Source: Pseudomonadota bacterium (GTDB taxonomy: Bacteria > Pseudomonadota > Gammaproteobacteria > Steroidobacterales > Steroidobacteraceae). From it: DNA of 13,801 nt. A program made the translations under genes and the position numbers. The notes under the pieces are model-generated. The model was not told where the DNA came from and did not search any database. It worked only from the letters and a program-made list of their open reading frames with translations. The first letter of the stretch is position 1, and every line of letters begins with the position of its first letter. Below, in pieces: positions 1-7,063 of this stretch. Location of the stretch: the NCBI GenBank assembly GCA_021792815.1, contig JAJYTX010000029.1:1-13801 (forward strand). Direction: 5' to 3'.

Positions 1-58
<58 letters not shown>

Positions 59-72
59 ACGCGAGGCCGGCG

Positions 73-101
73 ATTCTAGCTGTGATATCCTCGGAAGCCA
101 A
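73..101 (-). promoter_or_regulatory. Sigma-70-type promoter for the tRNA-Ala gene
   Basis: On the minus strand a -35 box TTGGCT (101-96) and a -10 box TAGAAT (78-73) are separated by exactly 17 bases. Transcription would start near 66, about 8 bases before the tRNA. The stretch between the -10 box and the tRNA is very GC-rich (cgccggcctcgc on the minus strand); such discriminators are typical of stable-RNA promoters under stringent control. The box match is seen; the regulation is inferred. Confidence 0.6.
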
Positions 102-122
102 GGCCATCCCAGGGGAAGGCCC

Positions 123-572
123 ATGCTAGCGATTGGCGCCCGCGCACCGGAATTCACTTTGCAGGATGCGAACGGACGATCCGTCTCGCTCAGCGCATTG
201 CTCAGCCGAGGCCCCCTGATCCTCTATTTCTATCCGGCCGACTTCACGCCGGGCTGTACCCGCCAGGCATGCTGCTTTCGCGACCTGCACCAGTCCATTG
301 AAGAAGCCGGCTTCGAGCTGGCGGGCATCAGCCCGCAGAGCCCCGAAAGCCACCACGCCTTCCAGGACGAGTACCGTCTGCCCTTCCCGCTGCTCTCGGA
401 CATGGATCGGTGTGTGGTGCGGATGTACGAAGTGGCAGGGCCCCTGCGCCTCGGCGTGCGCCGCGCCACGTTCCTGATCGATCCCAAGCGCCAGATCCGG
501 GACCTCGTGGTCTCGAACCTGCGCATCAGCCCGCATGCGGCGTTCGTACGCCGCGCCGTAGGCCGAGGGTGA
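123..572 (+). CDS. bcp: Bcp/PrxQ-type peroxiredoxin (thiol peroxidase)
   Basis: A 149-residue cytoplasmic protein of the AhpC/TSA superfamily, Bcp/PrxQ branch, which reduces hydrogen peroxide and organic hydroperoxides with electrons from thioredoxin. The peroxidatic motif P-x3-T-P-G-C is present (P38 to C45), and a second cysteine at C50 is placed as the resolving cysteine of E. coli Bcp (C45/C50), so an intramolecular disulfide mechanism is likely. C51 is an additional cysteine next to it. The usual arginine before the last strand is present in the segment VRRATFLID. Length fits the family (about 150-160 residues). The ATG is preceded by the purine-rich AGGGGAAGG (111-119), which supports this start. 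It points away from the tRNA and ends directly against the stop codon of the next, convergent gene. Confidence 0.9.
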   Translation: MLAIGARAPEFTLQDANGRSVSLSALLSRGPLILYFYPADFTPGCTRQACCFRDLHQSIEEAGFELAGISPQSPESHHAFQDEYRLPFPLLSDMDRCVVRMYEVAGPLRLGVRRATFLIDPKRQIRDLVVSNLRISPHAAFVRRAVGRG

Positions 573-1121
573 TCAGAGCCTCATGCGCAGCACTTTGGCC
601 GGCCCGTAGCGTGGCACTGTGACGATGTACAGGTCGTGCAACGCCGGCACCCCGACGCGCTGCCCGCTCAGCGCCTCGACGAGCGCTGCAACCTCCGCCC
701 GACTGCACACCACGAGCACGGTACCGCCCGAATGCCGGCTCATGATCTCGGCCGCCATGCCGTCGCCGTCGCTGCCGGCCAGAACCTGCGGCTGCAGACC
801 GAGGAGCTGAGCGAGCGGCGAGGCGGTCTGCTCGGCGCGGCGCGTGCCGCTGACCAGGATCGCATCGAGCCCGTGCCCGCCCGTGCCGTCCGCGAACCGC
901 TGCGCCAGCTGCTGCGCCTGCTGCCCGCCCTCGGCAGACAGCGGCGGGTTATCAATCGAGCCGAGAACCCCGCGTGCCTGCGGCACCAGAACCACGATCG
1001 TATTGGTCGCCGACTGCCACAGCGCCAGGGCCACGCCAAGCACCACCACGCTGGCGAGCAGGATCAGCCAGACCGGCGCAAGAAACGGGCGTCGGCGGCG
1101 GGTGATGGCGGGCGGTTCCAT
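573..1121 (-). CDS. Membrane-anchored histidine-phosphatase-fold protein with lost catalytic residues
   Basis: A 182-residue protein starting at the ATG at 1121. An upstream extension to 1334 is open but looks non-coding and overlaps the leader of the divergent gene. Residues 1-12 are basic (RRRR at 8-11) and residues 13-34 form one membrane segment, so the rest is probably a periplasmic domain on a signal anchor. The domain matches the phosphoglycerate mutase/SixA-like fold: a beta-1 strand TIVVLV (41-46), the DNPPLSAEGG segment (57-66), S-x-x-RRAEQTA (91-100), and a C-terminal YIVTVPR strand. The RHG/RHA catalytic motif expected right after beta-1 is PQA (47-49), and the Gly-His expected in the second catalytic strand is Cys-Ser (139-140). 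Both catalytic histidines are therefore missing while the fold signature remains. The frame is intact, so it is not an obvious pseudogene. It probably binds a ligand or partner instead of hydrolysing phosphate; that role is inferred. It is convergent with the peroxiredoxin, with no base between the stop codons. Confidence 0.75.
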   Translation of the reverse strand: MEPPAITRRRRPFLAPVWLILLASVVVLGVALALWQSATNTIVVLVPQARGVLGSIDNPPLSAEGGQQAQQLAQRFADGTGGHGLDAILVSGTRRAEQTASPLAQLLGLQPQVLAGSDGDGMAAEIMSRHSGGTVLVVCSRAEVAALVEALSGQRVGVPALHDLYIVTVPRYGPAKVLRMRL

Positions 1122-1352
1122 GGCTTCGATGAACGGGCAAAAGACGACTGCACCGGCAGAATATGCAGTCTGATTATGGTAAACGCGTGACAGATTCTGT
1201 GGAATGCGCAGTTGATCACAACGGCGACGCCCTGTCACCCGTACAGTCCCGCTACGCTTGTGCTCGATGCCGCCGCGCCACCGGGACAAGGACCCGTCTC
1301 TCCGGCAACCGATCGCAACAACGGCGGCACACATGGCGAGGGGAATCGGTCA

Positions 1353-2429
1353 ATGCGCAATGGTGGACAAACCACCGTCATTCAGCGGCTGCTGGAGCGC
1401 CGGATCCATGAGACGGTGACCGACCAGGACACCACCGCGACCGTTGCAGTGATGTTGCGGGTGCTGCCGCCGCCGCGCGCGCTGCTCGCGGTCTCGGACT
1501 CCGCCCTGCGCAGCACGCTCGAGCAGCGCATCCGCGAGGACATGCTCGAGCTCACCATCGTGCCCGAAGAACCCGCGGTACTCGAGAGTCTGGAGGAGGA
1601 TTTCCGGCCGATCGTGGTCACCGACAGCCTGGAGCTCATCCGCAGAATCCGCGCGCACAAGCTCCCCCGTCAACCACACATCCTGTATCTCACCCCGATC
1701 GATGAGCCGGCGGACCGGGAGACCGGACTGATGGCCGGCGCCGACGATTGCGTAGGACGCAGAGCCGAAGAGCGTGAGCTGCATGCGCGCATCGGCACGG
1801 CGCGGCGCATCGCCGAGCTCGAGGAGGTGTTGCGTATCGCCCTGGTCGAGAACCGCAAGCTCTCGACCACCGACGATCTGACCCGCGTCGCCAGCCGCCG
1901 GTTCTTCAGCAAGCATTTCCCGCGAGAGGTAGAGCGTGCGGCTCGCTACGGCAGACCGCTGTCGCTGATCCTCTGCGACATCGACTTCTTCAAGAACGTC
2001 AACGACACTCTGGGCCACGTCGGCGGAGACGAGATTCTCAAGCAGTTCGCCATGCGGCTGCAGGAGTCGCTGCGCCGGGGCGTCGACTGGGTGGCGCGCA
2101 TCGGCGGCGAGGAATTCGCGGTCGTCCTGCCCGAGACGGCCTATGAGCAGGCGCTCGATGTGGCGCGCCGGCTGCGCGCGCGGATTGCCGACAAGGAATT
2201 CAAGGCGCAGGGAAGTCATATCAACGTGACCGCGAGCCTGGGGCTGTGCAGCGTGCCGCGCGCCACGCTCGGGGAGCGCAGGACCTGCGACCACATGCTG
2301 CGGATCGCCGATGCCGCGCTGTATCGCAGCAAGCACGCCGGACGCAACCGGGTCACCGCAACGCTGATGCCGGGCCAGGCGCCGAACCTCTCCTCTTCCG
2401 ATCGTCCGCGCCGCAGCAGCGGCGGTTAG
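1353..2429 (+). CDS. Diguanylate cyclase (GGDEF domain) with degenerate receiver-like N-terminus
   Basis: A 358-residue soluble protein that should make cyclic di-GMP from two GTP. The start at ATG 1353 is chosen because GAGGGGA (1338-1344) sits 8 bases upstream; an in-frame ATG at 1212 lacks such a site. Residues about 40-150 resemble a response-regulator receiver (phospho-acceptor-like D91 in VVTD, then a GADDCV segment), but the conserved lysine region reads VGRRA and the N-terminal acidic pair is reduced to VSDS, so phosphorylation is doubtful. A short helical linker (about 150-170) leads to the GGDEF domain: entry motif DDLTRVASRRFF (from 174), metal and nucleotide segment DIDFFKNVND (from 209), active site GGEEF (251-255). 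The inhibitory-site motif RxxD is present as RGVD (242-245), exactly five residues before GGEEF, which predicts product feedback inhibition. No EAL or HD-GYP domain. It is divergent from the dead-phosphatase gene; the 231 bases between the two starts must hold both promoters, but I see no clear paired boxes. Confidence 0.9.
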   Translation: MRNGGQTTVIQRLLERRIHETVTDQDTTATVAVMLRVLPPPRALLAVSDSALRSTLEQRIREDMLELTIVPEEPAVLESLEEDFRPIVVTDSLELIRRIRAHKLPRQPHILYLTPIDEPADRETGLMAGADDCVGRRAEERELHARIGTARRIAELEEVLRIALVENRKLSTTDDLTRVASRRFFSKHFPREVERAARYGRPLSLILCDIDFFKNVNDTLGHVGGDEILKQFAMRLQESLRRGVDWVARIGGEEFAVVLPETAYEQALDVARRLRARIADKEFKAQGSHINVTASLGLCSVPRATLGERRTCDHMLRIADAALYRSKHAGRNRVTATLMPGQAPNLSSSDRPRRSSGG

Positions 2430-2446
2430 CCGCCCCGCAACCCGCG

Positions 2447-2500
2447 CTGAGACCCCACCGCCCGGCGCAGCGGCCGGCGGCAGCCGCGGGGCGGTCTCAG
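2447..2500. repeat. Large inverted repeat after the diguanylate cyclase
   Basis: CTGAGACC (2447-2454) is perfectly complementary to GGTCTCAG (2493-2500). A competing arm pair, ACCGCCC (2457-2463) with GGGCGGT (2489-2495), shares bases with the outer stem, so two mutually exclusive hairpins are possible. It lies 18 bases after the cyclase stop and about 90 bases before the next gene. No T-run follows, so it is not a standard intrinsic terminator. It may be a rho-related 3' structure or an attenuator for the copper-assembly genes; no function is shown. Confidence 0.5.
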
Positions 2501-2588
2501 GAGGCGGCCTGCCCTCGGTGCAATCGCGAGCCGGTCTGGTACCCTATCGGCAGCACGCGACCGCCATCCCGGTCGCAGCGGGGGACCG

Positions 2589-3467
2589 TTGAGGTATCTG
2601 TCGTATCTCCTGCCCTGGCAATTCTCTCCGACGATACTCATCGTCTGCGCCCTCGCGCTCACGCTGTACGTGCGCGGCAGCTGGGCGCTGCGCCGCGCCG
2701 GCACTCCGGTCGGCTTCTGGCGGCCCTTCGTTTTTTTCCTGGGCATCATGCTCAGCTATTCGGTCATGCAGACCTATTATGATTTCCTGGCGCAGCACAT
2801 GTTCTGGGTGCACCGGCTGCAGCACCTGGTGCTGCACCACATCGCACCGGCGCTGATCGTGCTCTCCGGCCCCGTGCCGATGCTGCAGGCCGGCCTGCCG
2901 AGCGGCGTGCGGCGGGCGACGCGCCTGCCCTGGGTGCGCCGGCCGATCGAGCTGCTCTGGCGGGCCCTGCAGCATCCCCTCATCGCTCCGGTGCTGTTCG
3001 TCGGGCTGATCTACTTCTGGCTGATTCCCTCGGTCCATTTCGCCGCCATGCTCGATGCGCGCCGCTATCTGCTCATGAACTGGAGCATGCTCGTCGATGG
3101 CATTCTCTTCTGGTGGCTGATGCTCGCCCCGATTCAGGCCCAGGGGCGGGCGGCCATCGGTTACGGCCTGCGGTTCGTGATCCTCGCCGTGGTCGCCTTT
3201 CCTCAGATCGTGATCGGCGCCTACATCGCGCTCGTGCCCTGGCCGCTCTACAGCATTTACGCGGTCTGCGGACGCGCCTGGGCGATCAATCCCATGCTCG
3301 ATCAGCAGATCGGGGGGCTGCTCACCTGGATTCCTGCGGCGATGATGTCAGTGGTCGGAGTCCTGACGGTGTTGCACCACATCCTTCACGAGGCCCCGCC
3401 CCGGGCCCGGCCCCAGCAGGCCGCTCGCCCGGTGCGGCATGACTCGCCCACGGGGGCGGCGGCATGA
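2589..3467 (+). CDS. ctaG: caa3-type CtaG cytochrome c oxidase assembly protein (membrane)
   Basis: A 292-residue polytopic inner-membrane protein with about seven hydrophobic segments, matching the caa3_CtaG family needed for CuA/CuB-dependent cytochrome oxidase assembly in Bacillus-type systems. This family is unrelated to the Cox11 proteins that are also called CtaG. Family-like features are the histidine-rich helix H75-R-L-Q-H79-L-V-L-H83-H84 followed by IAPALIVLSGP, and the C-terminal DQQIGGLLTWIPAAMM segment. The histidines are likely metal-related, which is inference. The start is a TTG at 2589, preceded by GCGGGGGACC; I see no better ATG or GTG upstream in frame, and the first membrane segment begins soon after. 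The C-terminal 25 residues are low-complexity (Pro/Ala/Arg) and probably cytoplasmic or disordered. The stop overlaps the next gene by 4 bases, so the two are translationally coupled. Confidence 0.85.
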   Translation: MRYLSYLLPWQFSPTILIVCALALTLYVRGSWALRRAGTPVGFWRPFVFFLGIMLSYSVMQTYYDFLAQHMFWVHRLQHLVLHHIAPALIVLSGPVPMLQAGLPSGVRRATRLPWVRRPIELLWRALQHPLIAPVLFVGLIYFWLIPSVHFAAMLDARRYLLMNWSMLVDGILFWWLMLAPIQAQGRAAIGYGLRFVILAVVAFPQIVIGAYIALVPWPLYSIYAVCGRAWAINPMLDQQIGGLLTWIPAAMMSVVGVLTVLHHILHEAPPRARPQQAARPVRHDSPTGAAA

Positions 3468-4066
3468 GCGCGCCGCGCCGGCGTGGCAGGCTCGCGTGGG
3501 GCCCGATCCTGCTCGGCGCACTGGCGCTCGCCGGCTGCGCACGCCAGCTTCAGCCTGACGTGACCGACGTCAGGGGCCTGGTGGCACCGCTCGAATTCAA
3601 CCTGACCGATCAGGACGGCCGGCCGGTGAGCGCGGCCGATTATCGCGGCGATGTCGTCATGCTCTACTTCGGCTACACGCACTGCCCCGACGCCTGTCCG
3701 GCCACGATGAGCGAGCTGGCAGACGCGCTCGGCACGCTGGGACCACTGGCCTCGCGCGTGCGCGTGCTGTTCGTGACGGTCGACCCGCGGCGCGACACCG
3801 ACGCGGTGCTGAAGCGCTACGTGAGCAATTTCGGGCCGCAGTTCCGTGGCCTGCGCGGCACGTCCTCCCAGCTGACCGCTTTGATCAAGCGCTACCGCGT
3901 CTCCTATCATGACGAGAAGCCGGACCGCAACGGCGACTACGAAGTGGACCACAGCAGTGCCGTGTTCGTCTTCGACGGCCGCGGTCGGGCGCGGCTGCTG
4001 CTGCAGACCGGCGCCCGACCGGCGGCGGTGGCGGCCGATGTGCGCCGGCTGCTCGAGGGCGCCTGA
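3464..4066 (+). CDS. senC: SCO1/SenC/PrrC family copper-binding lipoprotein
   Basis: A 200-residue exported protein of the SCO family, thioredoxin-fold copper chaperones or redox factors that help build the CuA centre of cytochrome c oxidase. An N-terminal basic stretch (RRRGR) and hydrophobic core end in the lipobox LALAGC, so C25 is the likely lipidated residue, anchoring it in a membrane with the domain in the periplasm. The copper motif CxxxC is present as C74-P-D-A-C78, and the third ligand is H163 in the segment YEVDHSSAVFVFD. The strand after the copper site (VLFVTVDPRRDT) is also typical. All three metal ligands are intact. ATGA overlap with ctaG at 3464-3467 marks a shared transcript. 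No cytochrome oxidase subunit genes lie in this window. Confidence 0.92.
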   Translation: MSAPRRRGRLAWGPILLGALALAGCARQLQPDVTDVRGLVAPLEFNLTDQDGRPVSAADYRGDVVMLYFGYTHCPDACPATMSELADALGTLGPLASRVRVLFVTVDPRRDTDAVLKRYVSNFGPQFRGLRGTSSQLTALIKRYRVSYHDEKPDRNGDYEVDHSSAVFVFDGRGRARLLLQTGARPAAVAADVRRLLEGA

Positions 4067-4147
4067 AGGGCCGGATGTCAAGCCGCTGAGGGCGCGCGGC
4101 CGCACCCGCGTCAGGTGTCGCAATTATTCAAGGGTACCGGCGCTCCC

Positions 4148-6112
4148 ATGCTCGAAGCCCCCGGCGGCCATCCGCATGATGCGCGTGCGACCGCTCCGAC
4201 AGAGGCCACCTTGAACGCTCAATTCACAACCGGCCGCACGCACGGAGCGGTCCGCAGCGGGCGATCCCGGGCCGCATCCGGGCTGAGGGCCGGCCTGTGC
4301 GCGCTCGCGCTGGCAGTGTGTGCGGCCACTCCTCAGGCAGCCCGTGCTGCCGGCGCGCCGCCCGCTCCGATGCACGACGGCCCGCAATGTCGCACCGTCC
4401 GCCTCTCGGACATCGGCTGGGCCGACGTGACAGCCACCACCGCTCTGTTCAGCGACATCATTCAGGACCTCGGCTATCACCCCAAAGTCACCATGCTCTC
4501 CGTGCCGGTGACCTACGAATCGATGAAGCAGGGTGATATCGACGTGTTTCTCGGCAACTGGATGCCTTCGATGGCGCCGATCATCAGACCCTACGTGCAG
4601 GATCACTCGGTCGATGTCATCGGTCCGAACCTGACCGGCGCGCGCTACACCCTGGCCGTTCCCGCCTACACCTACGCGGCGGGACTGCGCAGCTTCCAGG
4701 ACATCGCGCGCTTCGGACCGCAACTGCACGACTCCATCTACGGCATCGAGCCGGGCAACGACGGCAACCGGCTGGTGCTGCGCATGATCCGGCGCAACCT
4801 GTTCGGACTCGGCGGCTTTCACCTGATCGCCTCGAGCGAGGCGGGCATGCTCGCCCAGGTCGCCCGCGCCGTGCGCGCTCACCGCCCGATCGTGTTCCTC
4901 GCCTGGGAACCGCACCCGATGAACATGGAGTTTCAGCTGAAGTACCTGTCCGGCGGCGACCAGGTCTTCGGACCGGACTACGGCAGCGCCAGGGTCTTCA
5001 CCAACACCCGGGCCGGCTACTCCGCCCAATGCCCCAACATCGGCCGGCTGCTGCACAACCTGAAGTTCACCACCCGCGGTGAAACCCAGATCATGTATGC
5101 GATCCTCAAGCGCCACCAGCCGCCACGGGCCGCCGCCGCCGCCTGGATCAGGACACACACCGTCGCGGTCGCCGCCTGGCTCGATGGGGTCAGCACCTTC
5201 GATGGCCAACCGGGGCTCGCCGCCGTCCTCGCCGCGCGCAGCGCCAACACCCCACACACCTTCCAGGGCTGGATCTCGAGCCACAAGATCCCGGTAGGCC
5301 GGGCAGTCACCGTGGCCATTGACTACATCAAGGCCCACGGACGCGGCTTTTTCGACGGCCTCTCGCGCGTGGTGCGCGGCGGGGTCGACGGGCTGACCGC
5401 CCTGCTGTCGCTGATTCCCTCGTGGCTGCTGGTCCTGGCACTGACCGCCCTCGCCTGGGGACTGCGCCGCTCGATCGCGCTGGCGCTGTTCGTGGCCCTG
5501 GCGTTGCTGTTCATCATGAACCTCGGTTACTGGGCCGACACCCTGGAGACGCTCTCCCTGGTGATCGTGGCCACCGCCCTGTCGAGCCTGATCGGGGTGC
5601 CGCTCGGGATCGCGGCCGCACATCGACCGGCGCTGAACGCCCTGCTGCGCCCGGTGCTCGATCTGATGCAGACCCTGCCGACCTTCGTGTACCTCATCCC
5701 CACCCTGGTCCTGTTTGGCCTCGGGGTGGTCCCGGGGCTGATCTCGACGGTCATTTTTGCGCTGCCCGCTCCCATCCGCCTCACCCAGCTCGGGGTCAGC
5801 TCCGTGCCCAAGCCCCTGCTGGAGGCCGGCGAGGCCTTCGGGGCGACCCGGATGCAGATGCTCCTGAAGGTCGAGCTGCCGAGCGCCGCCCCGACCATCG
5901 TCGCCGGCATCACCCAGTGCATCATGCTCAGTCTTTCGATGGTGGTCATCGCGGCGCTGGTGGGCGCCGGCGGCCTCGGCGTCCCGGTGGTGCGCGCCCT
6001 GAATACCGTGCAGATCGGCATGGGCTTCGAAGCGGGCCTGGTGATCGTGCTGCTGGCGATCATCCTCGATCGGATCACGACCCGACCTGCCGGCAAGGAG
6101 CGCAAGGGATGA
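4148..6112 (+). CDS. choXW: Fused choline ABC transporter: ChoX-like binding domain plus ChoW-like permease
   Basis: A 654-residue fusion from ATG 4148. Alternative starts are GTG 4115 (poor ribosome site) and TTG 4211 (AGAGG 5 bases upstream, giving a more normal signal peptide). Signal-peptide core is at 48-60, with likely cleavage after ARA67. Residues about 75-365 are a periplasmic OpuAC/ProX-class binding domain. Cage residues W91 (in GWAD), W138 (in NWMP), Y167 (in YTLAVP) and W253 (in WEPHPMN), plus D93 and N204, have the same spacings (47, 29, 86) as the ChoX choline cage W43/W90/Y119/W205, as I recall it. At about 372 a complete ChoW/ProW-like sequence begins (KIPVG at 380), with membrane helices from about 425 and the permease EAA loop at 559 (EAGEAFGATRMQMLL). 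Separate subunits are the usual form in ChoXWV; when fused, as in OpuA-type systems, the binding domain usually sits at the C-terminus. Its stop overlaps the ATPase start by 4 bases. Substrate is probably choline, with other betaines possible. Confidence 0.85.
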   Translation: MLEAPGGHPHDARATAPTEATLNAQFTTGRTHGAVRSGRSRAASGLRAGLCALALAVCAATPQAARAAGAPPAPMHDGPQCRTVRLSDIGWADVTATTALFSDIIQDLGYHPKVTMLSVPVTYESMKQGDIDVFLGNWMPSMAPIIRPYVQDHSVDVIGPNLTGARYTLAVPAYTYAAGLRSFQDIARFGPQLHDSIYGIEPGNDGNRLVLRMIRRNLFGLGGFHLIASSEAGMLAQVARAVRAHRPIVFLAWEPHPMNMEFQLKYLSGGDQVFGPDYGSARVFTNTRAGYSAQCPNIGRLLHNLKFTTRGETQIMYAILKRHQPPRAAAAAWIRTHTVAVAAWLDGVSTFDGQPGLAAVLAARSANTPHTFQGWISSHKIPVGRAVTVAIDYIKAHGRGFFDGLSRVVRGGVDGLTALLSLIPSWLLVLALTALAWGLRRSIALALFVALALLFIMNLGYWADTLETLSLVIVATALSSLIGVPLGIAAAHRPALNALLRPVLDLMQTLPTFVYLIPTLVLFGLGVVPGLISTVIFALPAPIRLTQLGVSSVPKPLLEAGEAFGATRMQMLLKVELPSAAPTIVAGITQCIMLSLSMVVIAALVGAGGLGVPVVRALNTVQIGMGFEAGLVIVLLAIILDRITTRPAGKERKG

Positions 6113-6999
6113 GCGCGCTCGAGTTCCGCAACGTCGATATCCTCTTCCCGCCCCCGGGACTCGCGCGCCGGCGGGCGGCCGCGGCCCTGCAGCTCGCCCT
6201 CACGGCGCTCGATGCCGGTGGCTCGCGCACCGAGATCGCCGAGCGCACCGGGGTCATCGTCGGGGTCTGCCATGCCAACCTCAGCGTCGAGCGCGGCCAG
6301 ATCTCGGTGCTCATGGGCCTGTCGGGCTCGGGCAAGAGCACGCTCCTGCGTGCGGCCAACGGCCTGAATCGCGTCACCCGTGGCGAGGTCCTGGTACGCG
6401 ACGGCGAGACGGTCGTCGACATCGCCCACTGCGATGCCACCACGCTGCGCAGGATCCGCCGGCTGCGGATCGCCATGGTGTTTCAACAATTTGCTCTGCT
6501 GCCCTGGCGCACCGTGCGCGAGAACGTCGGTTTCGGTCTCGAGCTGCGTGGCGAGCCGCCCGAGAGCCGTCGCCGCATCGTCGACGAGCAGCTCGAGCTC
6601 GTCGGACTCTCGCAGTGGGCCGAGCGCCACTGCAGCGAGCTCTCCGGCGGCATGCAGCAGCGCGTGGGGCTCGCCCGCGCCTTCGCCACCAACGCCGAGA
6701 TCCTGCTGATGGACGAGCCGTTCTCGGCGCTCGATCCGCTGATCCGCAGAAAGCTCCAGGACGAGCTGCTCGCCCTCCAGGAACGGCTGCACAAAACCAT
6801 CCTGTTCGTCAGTCACGACCTGGACGAGGCCCTCAAGATAGGCGATCGCATCTCCATCCTCGAGGGCGGACGCATCGTGCAGACCGGCTCGCCGAAGCAC
6901 ATCGTCGAGGCACCCGCCGATGAGTACGTCGCCGAGTTCGTCCGCCACGTCAATCCGCACACCGTGTTCAAGGACAGCGGCACGCACACCGGCCGCTAG
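6109..6999 (+). CDS. choV: Choline/betaine ABC transporter ATP-binding protein
   Basis: A 296-residue cytoplasmic ATPase that powers the fused importer upstream. ATG 6109 overlaps the permease stop (ATGA), with AAGGAG at 6095-6100. Motifs in order: Walker A GLSGSGKST (70-78), Q-loop Q126/Q127, signature LSGGMQQR (178-185), Walker B ILLMDEP (198-204), switch histidine H236 in SHD. The N-terminal 65 residues, with a helical segment and TGVIVGV before the first strand, match the choline-type ChoV/ProV ATPases rather than generic importers. The protein ends about 60 residues after the switch region and has no room for the paired CBS domains that sense ionic strength in E. coli ProV and OpuAA. It is therefore probably a nutrient importer and not an osmotically gated one (inference). 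Confidence 0.88.
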   Translation: MSALEFRNVDILFPPPGLARRRAAAALQLALTALDAGGSRTEIAERTGVIVGVCHANLSVERGQISVLMGLSGSGKSTLLRAANGLNRVTRGEVLVRDGETVVDIAHCDATTLRRIRRLRIAMVFQQFALLPWRTVRENVGFGLELRGEPPESRRRIVDEQLELVGLSQWAERHCSELSGGMQQRVGLARAFATNAEILLMDEPFSALDPLIRRKLQDELLALQERLHKTILFVSHDLDEALKIGDRISILEGGRIVQTGSPKHIVEAPADEYVAEFVRHVNPHTVFKDSGTHTGR

Positions 7000-7063
7000 C
7001 GGCCGACCGGCGCGGCCCATGGCCTCTGGACGGCATGACTGCCGCGGGGTAGTGTGACCGCAG

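Noticed and set aside
1122..1334. N-terminal extension of the dead histidine-phosphatase gene to an ATG at 1334
   Set aside because: The added 71 residues have no hydrophobic or domain pattern, and they overlap the leader of the divergent cyclase; starting at 1121 puts a basic stretch directly before the membrane anchor.
1212..1352. N-terminal extension of the diguanylate cyclase to ATG 1212
   Set aside because: No ribosome site, composition typical of non-coding sequence, and GAGGGGA sits at ideal distance from ATG 1353.
4115..4147. GTG start at 4115 for the choline importer
   Set aside because: No ribosome site, and it lengthens an already long signal-peptide n-region; ATG 4148 or TTG 4211 are better, though the choice between those two stays open.
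4124..5623. A 499-codon minus-strand open frame opposite the fused choline importer
   Set aside because: Same codon-aligned antisense effect; no recognisable domain, and the sense strand encodes the importer.
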